From the NCBI RefSeq assembly GCF_022965805.1, contig NC_133104.1:24920069-24984068 (forward strand): a stretch of DNA of 64,000 bases, written 5' to 3'. The notes under the pieces were generated by a model. The model did not search any database, was not told where the DNA came from, and saw only the letters and a list, made by a program, of their open reading frames with translations. Shown here piece by piece: positions 59,500 through 64,000 of the stretch; within the stretch, counting starts at the first letter, position 1, and each line of letters opens with the position of its first letter. The position numbers and the translations under genes are program-made. The DNA is from Primulina eburnea (taxonomy: Eukaryota > Streptophyta > Magnoliopsida > Lamiales > Gesneriaceae).

Positions 59500-60773
59500 T
59501 TTCATAAAAAAAACATGTATAGACTCTTCAACATTTAGTGTGCTCTTGTTAAAGACTCTATAAGCTTTGCTAACTGAAGAATATCCCAAAAATATTCCAT
59601 CTGCAGATTTAGCATCAAAGGCTTTTAAATGATTTTTGTCATCGTCAAAATAAAACATCTGCAGCTGAATATTTTGAAGTAAGAAATCACACCTTTTCGT
59701 CCATGCCAGATCTCATAAGGTGTTTTCAAATTATTTTTATTAATCATCGATCTGTTCTGAGTATAACACGCAGTGTTTATTGCCTCTGTCCAAAACCTTT
59801 AAGAAATACCAGAATCAGCAAGCATTGTTCTAGCAGCTTCTTTAAGGGTCCGATTTCTCCTCTCAGCTACACCAGTTTGCTGAGGAGTTCTAGCTGCTGA
59901 GAGCTCATGCTTAATTCCAGTACTTTCTAAAAAAATTTGAAAGAATTTGATTGATGAATTAAGTTCCTCGATCGGATCTGATTCTATCAATTCCAACTGA
60001 TTTCTCGTTTAATAGTCTTTTGAAAAGCTTGATCAGTTGTGCAGCAGTTTTGTCTTTGGATTTGAGAAAAATAACCCAAGTAAATCTTGAAAAATCATCT
60101 ACAACCACCAAGGTGTATTTCGTTCCTCCTAAGCTCATGATTGGTATTGGACCAAATAGATCCATATGTAACAGCTCTAAGCATCGGGAAGAAGATTTAC
60201 AACCCTTGTTTTTAAAAGAAGATTTAAATTGTTTACCAAACTGACATGCTGAACAAATTTTATCTTTGATAAAATCCATTTTGGGCAGACAATATCGTGA
60301 TTACTCATATATGCAATAGATTTAAAGTTCAGGTGATTTAATCTCTTATGCCACAACCAGTTTTTAGAAGATTTTGAAGCAATAAAACATACTGGTGCAT
60401 AAGGTTGATCATTCCAACTGATTTTGTAAGTGTTTCCACACCGTTTGCCAGCTAGTATGACCTTATCAGTTGCATCTTTGACTGAACAAGAATCTTTGTC
60501 AAACTTAACTGAGAATCTATTATCGCATAACTGACTAATGCTAATCAGATTATACTTGAAATTCTCAACTAATAAAACATTATTAATGATAAAGTTACCA
60601 TGGATAAGCTTACCCTTAGCCACAGTTTTACCTTTGGAATTATCTCCGAAACTGATGTTTGGTCCAGTGTACTTGATCAGTTTAGATAACAAATTTGCAT
60701 CTCCCGTCATGTATCGTGAGCATCCACTATCCAAGTACCAGATTGATTCCTTGCTTGTACCTGTTACCTGCAA
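59500..60773 (-). pseudogene. Copia protease-integrase of element H
   Basis: Protease D-S-G in YLDSGCSRYMTG and LISISQLCDN (60773-60177), GAG-pre-integrase HKRLNHLNF and zinc ligands CSACQFGKQ, integrase core RCLELLHMDLFGPIPIMSLGG, VVVDDFSRFTW and RIRSDRGT (60279-59959), and AARTPQQTGVAERRNRTLKEAAR with the catalytic Glu (59996-59799). Frame changes near 60280 and 59960. More degraded beyond 59799. Confidence 0.88.
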
Positions 60774-60805
60774 TCACACACAAGATATAATTTTGGTACC
60801 CTTTT

Positions 60806-61512
60806 CTATTTGAGTCCAAAATTGATTAGTCCTTTTGGAACCCAGACTTGGATCAGTCTAACTGACTGTCCAGTTGCTGTATTCCAGATGGTCTTTCTCG
60901 ATTTGTGTGTGCTTGATGTGTAGTGTGCAAATGAGACAACATGTGATTTGGCTTTGTTCAACTGATTGTTCAGCCGATATCTTTTCTGAACTGGCTTGTT
61001 GTTATAGTAATTGGAGTAGCCATTTGAATAATTCCTGCTAAATCTTGTTGACGATTGACTGCGTGAGTCAGTCAAAACTTTTGGGCTATAACCAATATCA
61101 GGGTTCAGTAACCAAGATGAAATGTCTTCCAATGATACTCGACCAAAACTGAATATGGATAAAGGGAAATACATTCACTTTGTCAAATCAGATGTGGTAC
61201 AAGTTTTATCAGTAAATGATTTCTGTGAGTTCTGTATTTCAGTTCATGCAACAGATGATTTGTTCCAAGCCTGAATAAGCTCAGTTTGCTTTGAATTTTC
61301 AAGCATCAACTTCTGAATCATTGATTGATTCCTGCTTCTTCCAGCATTGACCTCAGCAATTTCCCTTTTTAGACTCAACACATCAAATGATATATCAGTT
61401 TTAGTTTTATTGTCTATGGGATCATTTTGCTTTGCTCTGGCCTTTTCAAAAGATAATGCAAGCTTGTGGTACTCGTTAAGCATGTCATGAAGAGTTGAAA
61501 TGAGTTATTCTC
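60806..61512 (-). pseudogene. Copia gag C-terminal remnant of element H
   Basis: Contains 61483-61244 (coiled coil: LKREIAEVNAGRSRNQSMIQ, TELIQAWNKSS) and 61174-60806 (basic, with YSNGYSNYYNNKPVQKRY). Cut at its 5' side by element I. The same coiled-coil region occurs in G (35952-35527). Confidence 0.7.
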
Positions 61513-61814
61513 TGTGGGGACCTGGGCTCTAACTCAATTCATTTTGGGATTAATTGGATCTTTGCTAGAAAATGTGGGTCAAAATTTTGCTTTTAATATC
61601 ATAAACAAATGTATATAAAACATACACAAGATCTATCTCAAATTTATTTCATTAAAAACACACATGTCTTGTTCCAACATTATCATACCAACTAGTGTTT
61701 TTAGTACAACTACTTGTCATATATACAATCACTAGTAATCTTCTACGTCCAAAATCACCACGCTATCTTGATCTCTCATCCTCGTCAAGTTCTTCTGGAC
61801 CCTGATCCTGTCCC

Positions 61815-62169
61815 CCCTGTTGTTATGCACACATACAGGCACAACAACAGCCGGAAACTCCGGTGAGAACAAATCCCAGTATAAAATATGTATACATGCA
61901 TGTCATGAAATTTCATACAAAATCATAACACATAATTCAGTAATTATGACACATTAGTGAATACAGATAAAACAATTCGACTCTTACTCTTTAACTCGAC
62001 TCGTATCTAAATCTAGGATCTTAGTGTGAATAAGACGTAACAAGTCTACCATCTACTCTCCCAATCGTGGTGGCGGTACGTCTTATTCCTAGACTTCGGC
62101 CCTGTCTGTATCGAATGTCTACAATCGGAGTCGATCTTCTCCTATGCCTCGATACCACCGAACGTCTAG
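61815..62169 (-). promoter_or_regulatory. Conserved multi-stem block in the LTR of element I
   Basis: CCGGAAACTCCGG (61851-61863), perfect GAATAAGACGT/ACGTCTTATTC, CTAGACTTCGG/CCGAACGTCTAG, GTATCGA/TCGATAC, and an apical GGAG/CTCC stem with one mismatch above. Confidence 0.6.
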
Positions 62170-62939
62170 AACTTGACAAATCTGCCAATGACTCTCCTAT
62201 CTCAATGCTTGTATATAAATCAATATAAAGCACAACATAACCAGGTATAGAAATCTAGTATGTGATTTTGGGAAACTTGAATCAAATCTAGTTCGAGTTG
62301 TATCTTCCCGAATCAACATGAATTATACCTTTCGTCGTACAACCTTTGTTGTAGTCGTAGTCTCTATGTTGAAGCTTGTCAAGACTAATCTGGAATGACA
62401 ATGTTGAGATGCATTTTATCAATCTTCAACACAAATCAATACGTGTACGAATCAATAATCAATCTTGATACCGATCAACTCAAATATCAATACTCACTAG
62501 CAATACTCATAATTCTCAACAAAATAAATCCACAAGACTCAAAATCTGTATAATTTCATACACATATATGCTGCAAAATCGTAGTATTCGCATACGATAT
62601 CATTTCTTCGATCCGTTTTCAAATATACGTTCACAATACTCATAAGAACACATGATAGTACTCAAAATATGATTTCTCCAATCATCTTACTTCAGAACAT
62701 GAAAGAAAGTACTGAAACTTACACCCTTTCACATCCCTTGATGAAAGAAGCATAAATCCGAAATCGGAATGAAAATCTAGTGTCTAAATCTTGAGTAGTC
62801 CCAATTCAAAGCTATGAAGAACTTGAAGACTTTCTGAAATTCTTCTCGGTGGTCTGGTGTTGAAAACAATGAATAATGAAGAGGATTCATGTTTTATGCA
62901 TGAGGAAGACATGTGGCTTAATTCTCATTCTGCACGTCG

Positions 62940-63192
62940 CACCGCGGGTTCACCGCGGGTGCGCTACACATTGCACCACGGGTGCGCTAAGCGTATTGTA
63001 ACACATTCAAAAATTCAGAAGACACGACCGCGGGTGCGTTGGATTTTTGACCGCGGGTGCGTTGTCCTCTCTGTCCAAACACCGCAGGTGCGGTCATATT
63101 TCTGGTGCGGGTGCGGTGTCTCTACTGTCCTACCTCCAAAATTTCAGAAGAACCACCGCTAGTGCGGTAACATTTCTGGCGCGGGTGCACTG
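62940..63192 (-). promoter_or_regulatory. GC palindrome cluster in the LTR of element I
   Basis: About nine units of ACCGCGGGTGCG and variants (CCACGGGTGCG, CCGCAGGTGCGG, GGTGCGGGTGCGG, CCGCTAGTGCGG), the longest cluster in the window for this core. Confidence 0.65.
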
Positions 63193-63307
63193 TCTCTTTG
63201 CCAATAAACTCAAATTGCTACGTCACCTCTCCATGTCTGTTCTTTCATTCCCTTATTCATAATACATGATAACTCAAACGTATTACACTAAAATCTCGTG
63301 CGTTACA

Positions 63308-63321
63308 TTTCTCCCCCTCTT
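63308..63321 (-). promoter_or_regulatory. Polypurine tract of element I
   Basis: Minus strand AAGAGGGGGAGAAA before the LTR, identical to J's. Confidence 0.88.
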
Positions 63322-63411
63322 AGATATGAGTTCGTCCTCGAACTCGTAGGCAATCAATAATTCAAGCATGTAAAAGAATTAATATAATCACAAGCTGAAT
63401 AAAAACTTACA

Positions 63412-64000
63412 TCATGTGAATAAGTCGGGATATCTTTGTCTCATTTCTGATTCTGTCTCCCAAGTCGCTTCTTCAGTGCCATGACGACTCCACTGGACTT
63501 TCACTAGCGGAATAGTCTTCGTTCTGAGCTGTTTATCTTTCCAATCAAGAATCTGGATTGGCTGTTCAATATAACTTAGAGTGTCGTCAAGCTCAGCTTC
63601 ATCAGGCTGAATGACATGAGAAACATCAGACATATATCTACGCAGCATCGATACATGAAAGTCATCATGTATCCCAGATAGAGAAGGAGGAAGCGCAAGT
63701 CGATATGCACGATCACCAATCTTCTCAAGAATCTCGTATGGACCGATGTATCTAGGAGACAACTTTCCACGTTTGCCAAATCTGACAATGCCTTTGAATG
63801 GAAAAATCTTCAAAAATACTCTGTCTCCCTGTTCAAATACTAACGGTCTACGTCTGATGTTTGCATAATTGGCTTGTCTATCCTGTGCCGTCTTCATTCT
63901 CTTCTGAATTATCTTCACTTTCTCTGTCATTTCACGAATCATATCAGGTCCAAGTTCTGGTACCTGTGAGATGTCATCCCAATACAGTTGAGATCTGCAC
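63412..64000 (-). CDS. Gypsy pol C-terminus of element I, partial
   Basis: The frame stays open from the stop at 63412 to the window edge; the Met at 63942 is internal. It matches J residues from about 1311 to 1506: [37 protein letters not shown] and the chromodomain-like VQWSRHGTEEATWE tail, ending RYPDLFT. This is the integrase C-terminal part that binds DNA and may steer integration. No break seen here; the rest of the polyprotein is outside the window. Confidence 0.9.
   Translation of the reverse strand, partial: CRSQLYWDDISQVPELGPDMIREMTEKVKIIQKRMKTAQDRQANYANIRRRPLVFEQGDRVFLKIFPFKGIVRFGKRGKLSPRYIGPYEILEKIGDRAYRLALPPSLSGIHDDFHVSMLRRYMSDVSHVIQPDEAELDDTLSYIEQPIQILDWKDKQLRTKTIPLVKVQWSRHGTEEATWETESEMRQRYPDLFT

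Larger units (their letters stand above)
52381..61512 (-). mobile_element. Element H: Ty1/copia retrotransposon with extra ORFs
   Basis: Minus strand, 9.1 kb visible: gag remnant, protease-integrase, RT-RNase H, then a spacer with an antisense ORF, a long post-pol ORF, polypurine tract and 3' LTR. The gag start and 5' LTR are missing because gypsy element I inserted at 61513; they should lie to the right of I outside the window. A Sirevirus-like layout (extra ORF after pol) is inference. Coding parts carry several frameshifts. Confidence 0.88.
61513..63307 (-). repeat. 3' LTR of element I (1795 bp)
   Basis: TGTGGGGACCTGGG...GTGCGTTACA. Closest to A's LTR at the start (both have CTTTGCTAGAAAATGTGGG). 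Contains a multi-stem block (61815-62169) and a palindrome cluster (62940-63192); TATA-like CATAAAAC follows the cluster. Confidence 0.92.
61513..64000 (-). mobile_element. Element I: Ty3/gypsy retrotransposon, 3' part, cut by window edge
   Basis: 3' LTR (61513-63307), polypurine tract (63308-63321) and the pol C-terminus, minus strand, running off the right edge. Same family as A and J. Inserted in H's gag; expected TSD ttctc (61508-61512). Confidence 0.92.

Overview
The window is nuclear DNA of a flowering plant, dominated by LTR retrotransposons. Initiator-Met-tRNA primer sites, long gypsy and copia LTRs, a hAT transposon, MITEs and a GT-AG intron-containing gene all say plant. The large post-pol ORF at 53.7-56.5 kb resembles proteins I recall from Lamiales (Gesneriaceae-like) genomes, so a Lamiales species is my weak guess. 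Letters A to L below name elements within this window only.

Left block, 1-20.9 kb, is one nested stack resolved by 5-bp target-site duplications (TSDs). D is an old plus-strand gypsy element (pol tail plus 3' LTR, to 20924). It was hit by B, a minus-strand gypsy element whose LTR ends at 18629. B's LTR was then hit three times: by A (minus-strand gypsy, broken gag-pol and 5' LTR, 1-4110), by E (solo LTR 4796-7232, TSD ataat) and by C (large non-coding element 7636-18608, TSD gatat). C in turn carries F (solo LTR 9020-10610, TSD cccag) and a 169-bp hairpin MITE in its other LTR.

Middle block, 20.9-37.6 kb, is the least retroelement-packed part. It holds a 3.2-kb hAT transposon with 8-bp TSDs and a broken transposase, a Mutator-like MITE, and the only recognisable host gene: a seven-coding-exon EMG1/NEP1-like rRNA methyltransferase gene (29344-31595, plus). 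A decayed minus-strand copia element (G) follows.

Right block, 37.6-64 kb. A plus-strand LTR (L) is split by J (39786-48195). J is a complete chromovirus-type gypsy element with equal 1764-bp LTRs about 1% different, TSD ctagg and an uninterrupted 1506-residue polyprotein. An inverted tandem satellite-like array (48.6-49.9 kb) is entered by LTR K. K is entered by copia element H (52381-61512), and H is entered by gypsy element I (61513 to the window edge).

Three signals stand out. (1) A, B, F, I and J carry a cluster of short GC-rich palindromes in the same place, just upstream of the LTR TATA region, but with different palindrome cores in different subfamilies. (2) The same LTR family has a nested multi-stem block downstream of that promoter, with paired changes between copies that suggest a conserved RNA structure. 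(3) H carries an intact 140-codon ORF antisense to the element, with its own TATA box and AATAAA signal, divergent from a long post-pol ORF. Alignments, identities and counts were made by eye.
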